DNA of 64,000 nucleotides from Halogeometricum limi (GCF_900115785.1 NZ_FOYS01000005.1:62001-126000), one strand, 5' to 3'; shown: positions 1-8,399, counted from the first letter of the stretch. The notes: a model not told the origin generated them from the sequence alone. A program made the numbers and translations.

Positions 1-8
1 GTTCGACC

Positions 9-1154
9 TCACTCCAGCGGGAACCGGAGGAACGCGCCGACGCCCTCGAACGCCTCGACGAACTGTTCGCCTCGCTCTACGTCCACGGGGACGACGGTGA
101 GTTCGCCGCCCTGTTCGGTCGTGCGTTCTTCGAACGCGCGCAGTCGTTCCACCTCGACGGCCTCGGAGACGAGTACCGTCTCCACGGCGTCGTACTCTAA
201 GGCTTCGCCGACGCCGTCGTCGCCGTACCGAACCTCGTTCTCCGCCGCCTCGTCGGAGAGCGCCTCGAAGAACGCTTCCAAGGCCGCCTCCGGCGCTCGA
301 CGTTCGAGTTCCTCGAGTCGGTCCGCACCGCGTTCGGCCAGCGTGCTCAGTCCCTGTTCGGTCGCGTACTCGACGGGGATGGGGTCGCCGAGGACGGCGT
401 CGTCGAGGCGGGAATCGACGTAGTCGCCGTCGCAGAACTGGTCGGCGGTGACCGCGGTGCCCCCGACGAGGACGCCGTCGACGCTCGGCGTGGCCGCCCC
501 GTCGTTCGGGTCCGCGGTCGATTCGCTGTCTCCGCCTCCCGACGACGCGTCGAGAAACCGGCGCGACGCCGCTTCGCCGACGCGTTCGAAGAACTCCTCT
601 TTCGCGCGTTCTCGCTCCCTCTCGAACCGCTCTGCGGACTGGCCGCCCGCTCTCGTCTTGCCGGGAACCTCGCTTTCGAACTGTTCGGCGTCGGTCACTC
701 GCCCGCCGTCCAGTCGACCGAGTGCCGCCCCGCCGCGTTCGACGACGACGAGACCGAACGTCTGCTGTGGGGCGACGGCCGCTTCCAACGGTTCGACGTC
801 GAACTCGTTGTCGAACGAGTACGCCGTCTCGACGGCCAGTCCGGAGACGTCGTCGAACACGTAGTCCTCGACGTCGCCGTCGACGACGCCGACGTAGAGG
901 ACGAGGCCGTGCTCCGGCGTCTGCTCGTAATTTCTGAGGACGCGAACCGCTCGCTCGAACGCGTCGCGTCGGTGCTGGTCGGTGTTGTCCTCCTCGATGT
1001 ACTCGGCTTTCGCGCGCTCTTCTTCGACTCGCTCTCGAACCGCACCGACGGACTCGTCAGCGGCGACGCCGAGCGTCAACAGTCGGTCGTCGTCGGCTTC
1101 CGCGTCCGAAACGGCGTGGATTCGTCGACGAAGTGTGGCGTGGTCTGCAGACAT
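9..1154 (-). CDS. aRF1/eRF1-like protein, Vms1-type release factor paralogue
   Basis: The protein (381 aa) follows the layout of archaeal peptide chain release factor aRF1. The GGQ tripeptide that triggers peptidyl-tRNA hydrolysis is at residues 170-172, preceded by PGKTRA and followed by SAERFERERE. The two stop-codon reading elements of aRF1 are not recognisable: where NIKS is expected the sequence reads YIEEDN (about 52-57), and the YxCxxxF element reads YSFDNEF (112-118). It is slightly shorter than true haloarchaeal aRF1 (about 415 aa) and has a low-complexity acidic insert near residues 205-225. Retained hydrolysis with lost stop recognition is the pattern of Vms1/ANKZF1-like ribosome rescue factors, so a rescue role is inferred. 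The gene stands alone, divergent from the TrmB-like gene. Confidence 0.8.
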   Translation of the reverse strand: MSADHATLRRRIHAVSDAEADDDRLLTLGVAADESVGAVRERVEEERAKAEYIEEDNTDQHRRDAFERAVRVLRNYEQTPEHGLVLYVGVVDGDVEDYVFDDVSGLAVETAYSFDNEFDVEPLEAAVAPQQTFGLVVVERGGAALGRLDGGRVTDAEQFESEVPGKTRAGGQSAERFERERERAKEEFFERVGEAASRRFLDASSGGGDSESTADPNDGAATPSVDGVLVGGTAVTADQFCDGDYVDSRLDDAVLGDPIPVEYATEQGLSTLAERGADRLEELERRAPEAALEAFFEALSDEAAENEVRYGDDGVGEALEYDAVETVLVSEAVEVERLRAFEERTTEQGGELTVVPVDVERGEQFVEAFEGVGAFLRFPLE

Positions 1155-1302
1155 ATGCGTGAATTTGCTCCGTACGACCGCACCGAACGGAGGGGGGATT
1201 TCACTACTGCCTGTTCATTCAGGGTCGTTCGGTGTACCCGGTGGGCGCCGATTCGACGTGACCGACGAAGCGTTCAAATGTCGGTACAGAGTGGGACATC
1301 GT

Positions 1303-1878
1303 ATGGAACGGGAGATGCTCGAACGGGCGTTGGAGTACGCCGACCTCACCTCGTATCAGGCCGACGCCTACCTCACACTGCTGGAGATGGGGTACGCACC
1401 GGCGATAGAGGTCGGACGCGAGAGTTCCGTTCCCGTCTCGCAGGTGTACGACGTACTCCGAAGCTTAGAATCGAAAGGCTACGCCGAGACCATCGACCGC
1501 GAGAAACTCTACGTGCGTCCGTGCGACCCGGCCGAGGCGATGGCCGACTTAGAAACGCGCGGCGAACTCCTCAACGACGCCGCCATAGCGGTCAGAGAGC
1601 GTTACGAAGCGCCGGTGCGGATGGACTCTCGCGTCGGCGTCACGAAACGCGCGGAGACGGCCACCGAGAACGCCCGTTCCCTCATCGAAGACGCGGAGAC
1701 TGTCGTCGAAATCGCCGGTACCTTCGAGCAACTGGAGTCGTTGGAGCCGGCACTCCGGGCCGCCAGAGACCGCGGCGTCGTCGTCCGCGTATCGGTCTAC
1801 GTGGGCGACGCTCACTCCTCGTCGGCCATCGCGCTGAACACCTCGTCGGCGTCACCCGGCACGTCGAAGTCGTGGTAG
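1303..1878 (+). pseudogene. TrmB-family transcriptional regulator, C-terminally truncated
   Basis: The product (191 aa) begins with a TrmB-type winged helix (about residues 1-90: paired helices, then QVYDVLRSLESKGY as recognition helix and wing) followed by the start of the TrmB C-terminal, phospholipase-D-like effector fold (SRVGVTKRAETATENARSL). Relatives are usually 240-350 aa. Here the recognisable part stops near position 1810, exactly where the convergent FAD protein gene ends, and the last 20 or so residues are serine-rich antisense read-through of that gene. The start is taken at ATG 1303, where the conserved N-terminus begins; an open frame extends further upstream without similarity. 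It is probably a remnant left by a rearrangement, though a short functional DNA-binding protein cannot be excluded. Confidence 0.65.
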
Positions 1879-2393
1879 TTCTCGCCCTTCTCTGTCGAGA
1901 GGATGTTGAGTGCGGCGGCCGCCCCGTCGCCCGCGGCGATGACGGCTTGCCACTCCTCGGCGCGGACCATCGCGCCCGTCGCGTACGCGCCCTCGACGCT
2001 CGTCTCCATCGTCACGCCGACGTCGACGACGTCGCCGTCGAACGCACACCCCAGCGACTCGGCGAGGCCACGGTTCGCACCCGTCGCGAGGACGACGTAG
2101 TCGGCGTCGTGGTCCTCGCCGTCCGCCGTCACGGTGAACCCGTCGTCGGACGCGGAGACGTCCGTCACCTCCGCCTCGTGACGTTCGACGCCGAAGGCCT
2201 CCACCTGTCGGCGGAGGGTGTCGAGAAACACCGTCCCGTCCTGCGACCCGATTCCGGGGTAGTTGAACAGGTGCGCCTTGTGCATCCACGTCTTGTCCGT
2301 GTCGAACACGGTAGTCTCGATGCCGTTCTTCTGCGTGAACAGGGCCGCGCTCAACCCGGCGGGACCGCCGCCGACGACGATGACGTGTGCCAT
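1812..2393 (-). CDS. FAD-dependent oxidoreductase, thioredoxin-reductase-like, FAD domain only
   Basis: The protein (193 aa) opens with a Rossmann FAD motif (HVIVVGGGPAGLSAAL), has the internal ATG motif of this family (VVLATGANRG, about residue 107) and the C-terminal FAD-contacting segment GAYATGAMV followed by AAGDGAAAALNIL. It is much shorter than thioredoxin reductase (about 310-330 aa) because the inserted NADPH-binding domain and the CxxC redox pair are both absent. Short TrxR-like proteins of this kind recur in haloarchaea, as far as I recall, with unknown electron partners. ATG 2393 is preferred over an upstream in-frame start because the Rossmann strand begins immediately after it. 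The 3' end overlaps the truncated TrmB gene by 67 bp. Confidence 0.85.
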   Translation of the reverse strand: MAHVIVVGGGPAGLSAALFTQKNGIETTVFDTDKTWMHKAHLFNYPGIGSQDGTVFLDTLRRQVEAFGVERHEAEVTDVSASDDGFTVTADGEDHDADYVVLATGANRGLAESLGCAFDGDVVDVGVTMETSVEGAYATGAMVRAEEWQAVIAAGDGAAAALNILSTEKGENYHDFDVPGDADEVFSAMADEE

Positions 2394-2480
2394 ACATCCT
2401 GCTCTCACGATAGTGACAAATGTGTTCCTCCCGGAGAGGAACTCGCCGGTATCGCGAACGCCGGACGCAGACGGCGTCTC

Positions 2481-3527
2481 TCAGGCCCCCGCCGTCGGCC
2501 GCCACCCGCGGAGGAAGGCCACGCAGAGGCCGCCGACGGAGAGACCGAACGGCAGGGTTATCGTCCGTACGACGACGACGGCCGCCGCCGTCGACGCCGG
2601 GGACGCGTCCGTCACGACGGCGAGCGCACCGCCGAGAAGTACGTCGTAGGTGCCGAGACTCCCCGGAATCGGGACGATGCTCGACGCCTGCGGCAACGGG
2701 ACGATAGCGACGATGGGGAGAAGCGATACCGTCGTTCCCGTCCCGGCGAGTGCGACCCAGAGCGCTGCCGCGACGAGGAGTTGTTCTGCGACGCCTCCGA
2801 CGGCGACGAGTGCGAGCAGCCCTGGTCGGTCCCGAAACCGAAGGATGCGCGACCAGAACCGCTCGACGGCCGCTTCGACCACTCGTTCGTCGTACGGGTC
2901 GTCACGGTACAGCGAGGAGAGCCAGCGGACCACCGGGGTCAGCGCGAGGACGGCACCGCGAGAGACCTGCGAGCGGAACCAGACGAGGGCGACGCCGAAA
3001 CAGAGCAACGCGGCGGCGGCCCCGGCGAGAGTGACGAGGACGACTCGCGAAGACGACCCGCCCGCGACGACGACGGCAGCCAACGCCGTCGAGACGAGCA
3101 GTTGTGCGCCGGATTTCACGTACTTCGCGACGCCTCGGACGGCGAGTGCGTCGCTGTACGTCGTCTCCGTTTCGACGCCGATGAAACGCGCCATGATGGG
3201 TTCGGAACTCACCGGTCCGGCCGGACTGAGCGTGTCGAAGAAGTCGCCCGCCAGCGCGAACTGCACGCTCTTTGCGACGGAGACTCCTCCCTTGAGCGGT
3301 CGAACCGACGCCCAGACGCCGACGCCGTCGACGGCACCCTCGGCGGCGACGAGGAGAACGACGACTGCGACGGCGGCCGGGGCGATTTCACCGACGCGTC
3401 GGAGCACGTCGTCGACACCGACGAACGCGAGGTAGCCGGCGAACGCCGACGCACCGAGGACGACGCCGACCAGAAACCGCGTGAGTCGTCGCACGAATCG
3501 GACTCCGCGATACCGCTCGAAAAGCAC
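2481..3527 (-). CDS. Flippase-like integral membrane protein (LPG synthase TM / UPF0104 family)
   Basis: A polytopic membrane protein (348 aa) with about eight hydrophobic segments spread over the whole length and the family hallmark segments: an early VLRRVGEIAP, a central GDFFDTLSPAGPVSSEP, and a late PIPGSLGTYD near the C-terminus. These match the flippase-like domain of lysylphosphatidylglycerol synthetase/YbhN proteins. Archaeal members lack the soluble synthetase domain, and so does this one. Transport or flipping of a lipid-linked substrate is the family expectation and is not shown here. The start is GTG 3527; the N-terminal MLFERYRGVRFVRR is a basic cytoplasmic lead-in to the first membrane helix. 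It lies 74 bp downstream of the transducer gene on the same strand. Confidence 0.85.
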   Translation of the reverse strand: MLFERYRGVRFVRRLTRFLVGVVLGASAFAGYLAFVGVDDVLRRVGEIAPAAVAVVVLLVAAEGAVDGVGVWASVRPLKGGVSVAKSVQFALAGDFFDTLSPAGPVSSEPIMARFIGVETETTYSDALAVRGVAKYVKSGAQLLVSTALAAVVVAGGSSSRVVLVTLAGAAAALLCFGVALVWFRSQVSRGAVLALTPVVRWLSSLYRDDPYDERVVEAAVERFWSRILRFRDRPGLLALVAVGGVAEQLLVAAALWVALAGTGTTVSLLPIVAIVPLPQASSIVPIPGSLGTYDVLLGGALAVVTDASPASTAAAVVVVRTITLPFGLSVGGLCVAFLRGWRPTAGA

Positions 3528-3601
3528 TTCGTCTCGTGGCCGTGCGCCGTTGGACGCGTGATAGACTGCGAGGGCGCGAACCGAAACGGTTCCGTCCGCG
3601 A

Positions 3602-5530
3602 CTACCGCGACGGTCGAGACGCGACTCGCTCATCGACGCCGTGTGCCGCGTCGTCGCTAACCGACCGGCTACCCCCTGCTGACCGACTGTTCTCTTCCGA
3701 CCGACCGCTCTCTGCCGACCCGTCGCGCTCGACCGTACCACACTCGAACGAGTCGAGTCTCGTCTTCAGCGATTCCGTCTGCGCGGAGAGGTTCTCTAAC
3801 CGAGACCGTATCTTCGAGATGGTCGCCGCACTCTCGTCGGCCCGGTCGGCGAGAGACTCGCTCTCGTCTGCGATAGCGCGTGCACGCTCTGCGACTCGTT
3901 CGATAGCGTTGACCACTTCCTCGGTCGTTCGCGCGCCGTCGTCGGTGGCGACGGCCACCGTCTCGACGGAGGCGTCCACTCCTTCGACCGTCTCGGTGAG
4001 TCCCGAGAACGCGTCGCCCGCTTCCGTCATCGTCGTCTTGCCGGTCTCTATCCGCGCTTTCGTCTCGCTCATCGCTCGCTGGATGCGCTCTACGTCTTCG
4101 ACGGTGGCTTCGACCGTCTCGCCGATGGTCGCGGAGTGACGCTGCGTCTCGTCGGCGAGCGATTTGACCTCTTCGGCGACGACGGCGAACCCTTCGCTCC
4201 CGTCGGACGCGCGTGCGGCCTCGATGTTGGCGTTGAGTGCGAGCACGTTCGTCTGGTCCGCGATGTCCTCGATGAGTTCGGTGCTGTCTGCGACGTCGTT
4301 CATCCGCGTGTCGAGCGACCGGACGAGGTCGGCGAGGTCACCGACCGTGCCCTCGACGTGCTCTATGGCTTCGACGGCCTCGGCCGCGGTCCGACTCCCG
4401 GACTCGCTGCTGTCCGCCGCGGTGCTCGCTTCCCTGGCCACCTCGTCGGCGTTCGCCGCTATCTCTTCGATAGTGGCGGACAGTGAGGTGAGTTCGTCGG
4501 TCGTGGTCTCCAGGTCGCTCGCCTGCTCGCGAACGTCCGTCGCGAACCCGCGAACGTCTCTCGCGAGTGCCTCTTGGTCCCGTTCGAGTTCCTCCGCGTC
4601 GTCGTACACCGACTGCGTCGTTCCTTCGACGGTCGACGCGAACGCCCGAATGTCGAGAACGGTCGACGAGAGTTCGTGCCGCATCTCGTCGAACGCGTCG
4701 TTTATCTCCGCTATTGCCACGATGTCCGCTTCGTTGGGTGCTTCAGCGGTGAAATCGCCGTTCGAGACGGCGTCCATCGCCGTCGCGAGTTCGTCCGCCC
4801 GGACGACGAGTCGCTCGTTCAACCGTTCGACCTCCGCTCTCGCCTCCTCGCTGTCGCGTACGTTCTGAAGCTGTTCTCGCGTCTGTTCGCGCGACCGTTC
4901 GATGGAGACCCAGTTGGTCATCAGCGCGGCGGAGAGGCCGAGGACGAACACCGCGTGGACGATACCCCACCCCATTGGATTCGCGACGGCGGCCGGGTGG
5001 TTGTACACCGCCCCCGGATTCGACATCCCGAACGCGCCGTGCTGAATCGCGACGTAGAGGATGCTGACGACGAACGGCATCCAGTCCTCGTACACCGCGA
5101 TGACGCCCACGACGACGAAGAAGTGAAAGTGTGCCTCGATGAACCCCCCGGAGAAGTAGACGAGCAGCGCAGAACACGTCACCAGCCCGACAGAGACTAT
5201 CGCCGTCCGTACCCGTCGCGGAAACGCCGGCACCTGCGCAAGCAGTCCGAGGCCGACGACGATACCCAGTCCCAGACCAACGTACTCCGTCGGTACCGCC
5301 GTGAACGTCGCTCCCGTGACGTACGGTTCCGTCCCGGTGTACGTCCCGAGAGCGAGTAGGAACGGGATGTGTGCCAGCATGAACAGCGTGATGTTTCGGT
5401 GACGAGACTTCCATGACTCCTCGGGGATGGTGTTCCCCCGCGGGATGTACTTGACGACGTCTCTCACCGCTCGCCGAATGCGCCGTGCGTACCGCTCGTG
5501 AGACCCCTCGCCAACCGTCGGTGTTGACAT
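3602..5530 (-). CDS. Methyl-accepting transducer, HtrVIII-like (aerotaxis type)
   Basis: A chemotaxis transducer (642 aa). Residues about 45-210 hold roughly six hydrophobic helices, including [20 protein letters not shown] with the HFHFF histidine cluster at 134-138. This histidine-rich six-helix sensor resembles HtrVIII of Halobacterium, for which a cytochrome-oxidase-like haem site and aerotaxis were reported. A HAMP-like linker lies around 235-290 and a long coiled coil follows. The conserved signalling hairpin is at about 420-455 ([20 protein letters not shown], then [16 protein letters not shown]), where CheA and CheW dock. The C-terminal 50 residues are low-complexity Ser/Arg. Oxygen or redox sensing is inferred. 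An AT-rich promoter region lies upstream (5531-5590). Confidence 0.88.
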   Translation of the reverse strand: MSTPTVGEGSHERYARRIRRAVRDVVKYIPRGNTIPEESWKSRHRNITLFMLAHIPFLLALGTYTGTEPYVTGATFTAVPTEYVGLGLGIVVGLGLLAQVPAFPRRVRTAIVSVGLVTCSALLVYFSGGFIEAHFHFFVVVGVIAVYEDWMPFVVSILYVAIQHGAFGMSNPGAVYNHPAAVANPMGWGIVHAVFVLGLSAALMTNWVSIERSREQTREQLQNVRDSEEARAEVERLNERLVVRADELATAMDAVSNGDFTAEAPNEADIVAIAEINDAFDEMRHELSSTVLDIRAFASTVEGTTQSVYDDAEELERDQEALARDVRGFATDVREQASDLETTTDELTSLSATIEEIAANADEVAREASTAADSSESGSRTAAEAVEAIEHVEGTVGDLADLVRSLDTRMNDVADSTELIEDIADQTNVLALNANIEAARASDGSEGFAVVAEEVKSLADETQRHSATIGETVEATVEDVERIQRAMSETKARIETGKTTMTEAGDAFSGLTETVEGVDASVETVAVATDDGARTTEEVVNAIERVAERARAIADESESLADRADESAATISKIRSRLENLSAQTESLKTRLDSFECGTVERDGSAESGRSEENSRSAGGSRSVSDDAAHGVDERVASRPSR

Positions 5531-5833
5531 ACTGTCGTAGAAGAATTCATTTGAAAAGTATATTGTGTTCTAATATTATATATTGATAATCAGCGCACCG
5601 AGCGGGTACTCAGACGAACGCCGAATTGAGGGAGTCCGTCCGGCGGCGGAGAGACGTACTGGCCGTGGCCGACCGCACGAACCGCACGATTCCACACGGA
5701 CCCGCGTCCGTTCCGCCATCGCCGACCCGGGTCTGAGTCGCTCGACCGAGAGACGCGTCGCGTACGTCCCCCGACCTTCTAGTCTATCCTCTCCGAACGC
5801 GTACTCTCTTCGTCGGAATAGGGAGGAACGAAG
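5531..5833. promoter_or_regulatory. Divergent intergenic region with AT-rich promoter of the transducer gene
   Basis: The first 60 bases are strikingly AT-rich (TATTGTGTTCTAATATTATA near 5562-5581) and are the likely promoter of the minus-strand transducer. The remaining 240 bases are GC-rich with no gene I can support. A Shine-Dalgarno-like GGAGG at 5822-5826 serves the plus-strand gene at 5834. Confidence 0.5.
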
Positions 5834-7299
5834 ATGGCTTCTACATCCCGGAAAACACCCGGAGCAGACCGCAAGAGTACCGACAGTCTCAGCATTCGAA
5901 TACGGCACGCGGACGGGAGACCCGTCGACGACGTCGACGTCGGTCCGCTCGTGTCGTACCTCACGAAGCAGCCGTGGGAACTGGCCTCCGACGACCCGAA
6001 CTGGAGCCACGAAAACGAGATTGGCTCGCTCGAAACCGTGGCCAAACGGACACAGGAGACCGAGATAGAGCTCTTCTTGATTATACTGGGGAGCGCCTTC
6101 TCGACGGCCGTCGTCAACGCACTCGGAACTCGCGTCGGAGACTGGATCGCCGACCAAGCGGCACCGTCCGGTTCGGACGAGTCGCTCGCCCAGTTCGGTC
6201 TCGAAAACGAAGACGGCGTCGAGGTCGAGATGCACCGACGGAACGTGCCTCCCGACGATATTCCCGCGATTCTCCGAGAAGCGAAAGAAGAGGGATACTC
6301 GGTCGTCATCAGGGTCCCGTAGTCGTCCCACGGCACAGAGCGGCGAAGCGGTCTGTCGGCTGTCCGTCGATTAGCGCGCCGTTCTCTTGTTCGTGTTCGC
6401 CCGTGGCTCCTTACCGGGCGAACGCGCGCGCCGATAGCTGCGAACGAACGCGTAAACAGTCCGATGGCTGCGCCGATACCGAGCACGGCGGGGCCGACGC
6501 TCATCGAAATCTCGGTCGGCGTCGACGTGAACGAGAACAGGAAACCGAGCGTGTCCGGCGTGCCGACAACGAGCGAACCGACGCCGAGGAGATCCAGCAC
6601 GAGCGTGCCGCCGACTGCCAACACCAGAAACACGCCGACCGCGGCGACGGCCGCACCGGCGAGCGCGTCCCAGACGACAGCAGTCACCGACAGCGCGCCC
6701 GGTCGGTCGCTTTCGCGGCCAAGTATTCGGACTCCGTCGGGGTGGTCTTCGAGACGGACGTCCGACGGGAAGGTGAGAAGCGTCATCGTCATCCAGAGGT
6801 CCGCAATCGCCCCGGCGGCGTTCGCAGCTAGCGGGACGATGAGCCACCCCCACTCGAGCACCAGCATCAACGGCACACCGACGGCGGTCAACACCACGAG
6901 CGGCGTCATGAGGACGACGACGAACTGATTGCGAGTGAACTGGTGGTCGGTGGTCGCGTACGCGTACGGGAGGACGAAGTGTGCGATACCGACGCCGTAT
7001 CTCGCTTCGCCGCCGTAGTACCGGATAGCGAGGCCGTGCAGCCACTCGTGGGGAACGATGAACACTGTCGCCAGAAACAGGAGGACGAGCACGTCCAACG
7101 CGTTGGTCCACCACCGTACCCCGGGTGCGAACTGAAACGAGGCCGGGTGCCCGGTGACGGCTTGGTACAGGCCGCTCAGTACGGTCGCAGCGATGACCAA
7201 TCCGAGCGTGCTGAGCGCGGCCATCTGTATCGCGAGTCCCCGCGTCAGTTCGAGGTCAGCGAGCACTGCTTCCGGGGGGTCGCTCCCGACCGAATCCAT
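5779..7299 (-). CDS. DUF3267-like membrane zinc-metalloprotease-like protein, with doubtful C-terminal extension
   Basis: The first 310 or so residues are a convincing membrane protein with about six hydrophobic segments and the motif PHEWLHGLAIRYYGGEARYG. HEWLH fits the HExxH zinc-binding signature of DUF3267/site-2-protease-like proteins; the frame continues with LPYAYATTDHQFTRNQFVVV, also typical. After about residue 315 the sequence turns Arg- and Ser-rich and is antisense to the gene at 5834-6322. The frame stays open to 5779, giving 506 aa, but the last 180 residues look non-biological, so the native end is probably near 6320-6370, perhaps changed by a frameshift or loss of the original stop. 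Function beyond membrane peptidase-like is unknown. Confidence 0.65.
   Translation of the reverse strand: MDSVGSDPPEAVLADLELTRGLAIQMAALSTLGLVIAATVLSGLYQAVTGHPASFQFAPGVRWWTNALDVLVLLFLATVFIVPHEWLHGLAIRYYGGEARYGVGIAHFVLPYAYATTDHQFTRNQFVVVLMTPLVVLTAVGVPLMLVLEWGWLIVPLAANAAGAIADLWMTMTLLTFPSDVRLEDHPDGVRILGRESDRPGALSVTAVVWDALAGAAVAAVGVFLVLAVGGTLVLDLLGVGSLVVGTPDTLGFLFSFTSTPTEISMSVGPAVLGIGAAIGLFTRSFAAIGARVRPVRSHGRTRTRERRANRRTADRPLRRSVPWDDYGTLMTTEYPSSFASRRIAGISSGGTFRRCISTSTPSSFSRPNWASDSSEPDGAAWSAIQSPTRVPSALTTAVEKALPSIIKKSSISVSCVRLATVSSEPISFSWLQFGSSEASSHGCFVRYDTSGPTSTSSTGLPSACRIRMLRLSVLLRSAPGVFRDVEAIFVPPYSDEESTRSERID
5822..5826 (+). promoter_or_regulatory. Shine-Dalgarno sequence fixing the start at 5834
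   Basis: GGAGG ends seven bases before ATG 5834. A clear ribosome binding site is informative here because many genes in the window look leaderless and because this gene competes with an antisense frame. Confidence 0.65.
5834..6322 (+). CDS. Hypothetical acidic protein with one central hydrophobic segment
   Basis: The product (162 aa) has normal haloarchaeal acidity. It has an N-terminal beta-like stretch (SLSIRIRHADG, about 19-29), a PLVSYLTKQPWEL helix, a single hydrophobic segment around residues 77-95 (ELFLIILGSAFSTAVVNALG) and a C-terminal beta-alpha-beta-like part ending in GYSVVIRVP. The arrangement is reminiscent of the small EACC1-type adaptor proteins described around conflict-system effectors, but this is only a resemblance in layout and no effector gene is next to it. 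The start is supported by GGAGG seven bases upstream. The gene lies entirely inside the 3' extension of the minus-strand DUF3267-like frame; its composition argues that this strand is the coding one. Confidence 0.7.
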   Translation: MASTSRKTPGADRKSTDSLSIRIRHADGRPVDDVDVGPLVSYLTKQPWELASDDPNWSHENEIGSLETVAKRTQETEIELFLIILGSAFSTAVVNALGTRVGDWIADQAAPSGSDESLAQFGLENEDGVEVEMHRRNVPPDDIPAILREAKEEGYSVVIRVP

Positions 7300-7440
7300 G
7301 GTTTCGCGTCGTATGTCAGACCGTTAACTTTTCGGGTCAGCGAGGCCACCGACCGCGGGACTCGATAGCGCTCCGACGACGTGTCCACTCGCGGCCCTCG
7401 AACGCACCCGTAATTGTGTCTTCCGCCGACTCCGACTCGG

Positions 7441-7728
7441 TCAGTCTTCTGAGTCCGCTGGCTCCGGTCCGCGCTTTTCGTCTCTGACCCACAGTTTGAG
7501 CCAGTCGGCGAGTGGGCCGCGCATCCCTTCGACGTGGACGGTCACGTTACCGTTGAACTTCCACGTCGCGCGCTGTGCGTCCTCGCCCCACGAGAGCGGA
7601 ACGTCGACGCTCAGGTCTTCGGCCGTGAGCTGAATCTCTTCGGTGCGGTCGACTTCCTCGTCGAGCAGTTTGTCGACGATACGCATCCACGACTCCTCGG
7701 AGTATCCGCCTTCGGTCGAGTGGCTCAT
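7441..7728 (-). CDS. Small acidic hypothetical protein, paralogue of the 8178-8399 product
   Basis: The protein (95 aa) has a helical N-terminal part (ESWMRIVDKLLDEEVDRTEE) and a conserved core, LSVDVPLSWGEDAQRATWKF, followed by NGNVTVHVEG. The same core occurs in the 73-aa product at 8178-8399 (EVDVPSGTGEDAEHAHWRL, then DGTVRI), so the two are related copies separated by one gene. No signal peptide, membrane segment or known domain is seen. All three small genes here run in the same direction and look like one transcription unit. Function unknown. Confidence 0.75.
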   Translation of the reverse strand: MSHSTEGGYSEESWMRIVDKLLDEEVDRTEEIQLTAEDLSVDVPLSWGEDAQRATWKFNGNVTVHVEGMRGPLADWLKLWVRDEKRGPEPADSED

Positions 7729-7774
7729 AGCTGTCTCTTCTGTCGCTACCTACTTGGCAGTATTCCGTGCGAGA

Positions 7775-8185
7775 CTACCTGCCTCGCAGTCGGCGTCCGA
7801 CGCCGCGGACGCGTTCGACGGCGGCCGAGAGTTCCCGTCCGACCGCTCCGAACACCCCGCCGATACGGAGTTCGACGGGGTCGACGCCCAACTCTCGCGA
7901 GAGGATACCCGGCCGCGCACCCGCGCCAGACACGGCCACGGTCCGCCCGCGGACGCGAACCTCGACGGTGAGGTCCGTCGTCGTCAACAGGTCGTGCAGT
8001 CGGTGACGCTCGCCCTGCGGGGAACGACGGAGCGTTCGAACCGCACTGGGAAGCGACGGAAACTCGACGAACAGTCGTTCGCCCGTCGAAGTCACCGGCA
8101 GTTCCGTCCCGTCGACGGTCAGCGTGAGGTCCGTGTGAACCGTCAGCGGCGCTCGCGGCCGCGTCTCGTCGGTGTGGTCACTCAC
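7775..8185 (-). CDS. Hypothetical protein of the small three-gene cluster
   Basis: The product is 136 aa when started at GTG 8185, which overlaps the stop of the upstream gene by 8 bp. An upstream in-frame ATG would add about 40 Arg/Ser-rich residues that are antisense-like, so GTG is preferred. The visible parts are a beta-rich N-terminal half (APLTVHTDLTLTVDGTELPV), a central SLPSAVRTLRRSPQGERHRL helix, a strand pair around LTVEVRVRGRTVAVSGAG and the phrase GILSRELGVDPVELRIGG. There is no recognised domain. The overlap with 8178-8399 and the same strand as 7441-7728 suggest co-expression. Confidence 0.7.
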   Translation of the reverse strand: MSDHTDETRPRAPLTVHTDLTLTVDGTELPVTSTGERLFVEFPSLPSAVRTLRRSPQGERHRLHDLLTTTDLTVEVRVRGRTVAVSGAGARPGILSRELGVDPVELRIGGVFGAVGRELSAAVERVRGVGRRLRGR

Positions 8186-8399
8186 GCTCTCGGGTCGTGA
8201 TGCGGACCGTTCCGTCGAGTCGCCAGTGAGCGTGTTCGGCGTCCTCGCCGGTTCCGCTCGGAACGTCCACCTCCATCTCCTCGAAGTCGTAGATAATCTC
8301 CGCACCCCGGCCGGTCAGCCGGTCGTACAGACTGATGGCCAGGTCGGGCCACGTCGTCGTCTCGTCGATTCTGTCGTCGGGGGCGGCTGAGTTCGCCAT
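8178..8399 (-). CDS. Small acidic hypothetical protein, first gene of a three-gene cluster
   Basis: The protein (73 aa) shares its C-terminal half (EVDVPSGTGEDAEHAHWRLD) with the 95-aa product encoded 450 bp downstream, including the invariant VDVP, GEDA and a following W-K/R. Its N-terminal half (TTWPDLAISLYDRLTGRGAE) is helical. It overlaps the next gene by 8 bp, so the two are probably translated together. Function unknown. Confidence 0.72.
   Translation of the reverse strand: MANSAAPDDRIDETTTWPDLAISLYDRLTGRGAEIIYDFEEMEVDVPSGTGEDAEHAHWRLDGTVRITTRERE

Noticed and set aside
909-4139. A plus-strand open frame of 1076 codons
   Set aside because: It is Arg-rich, lacks any domain and runs antisense to four well-supported minus-strand genes. 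High GC suppresses stop codons in shadow frames.
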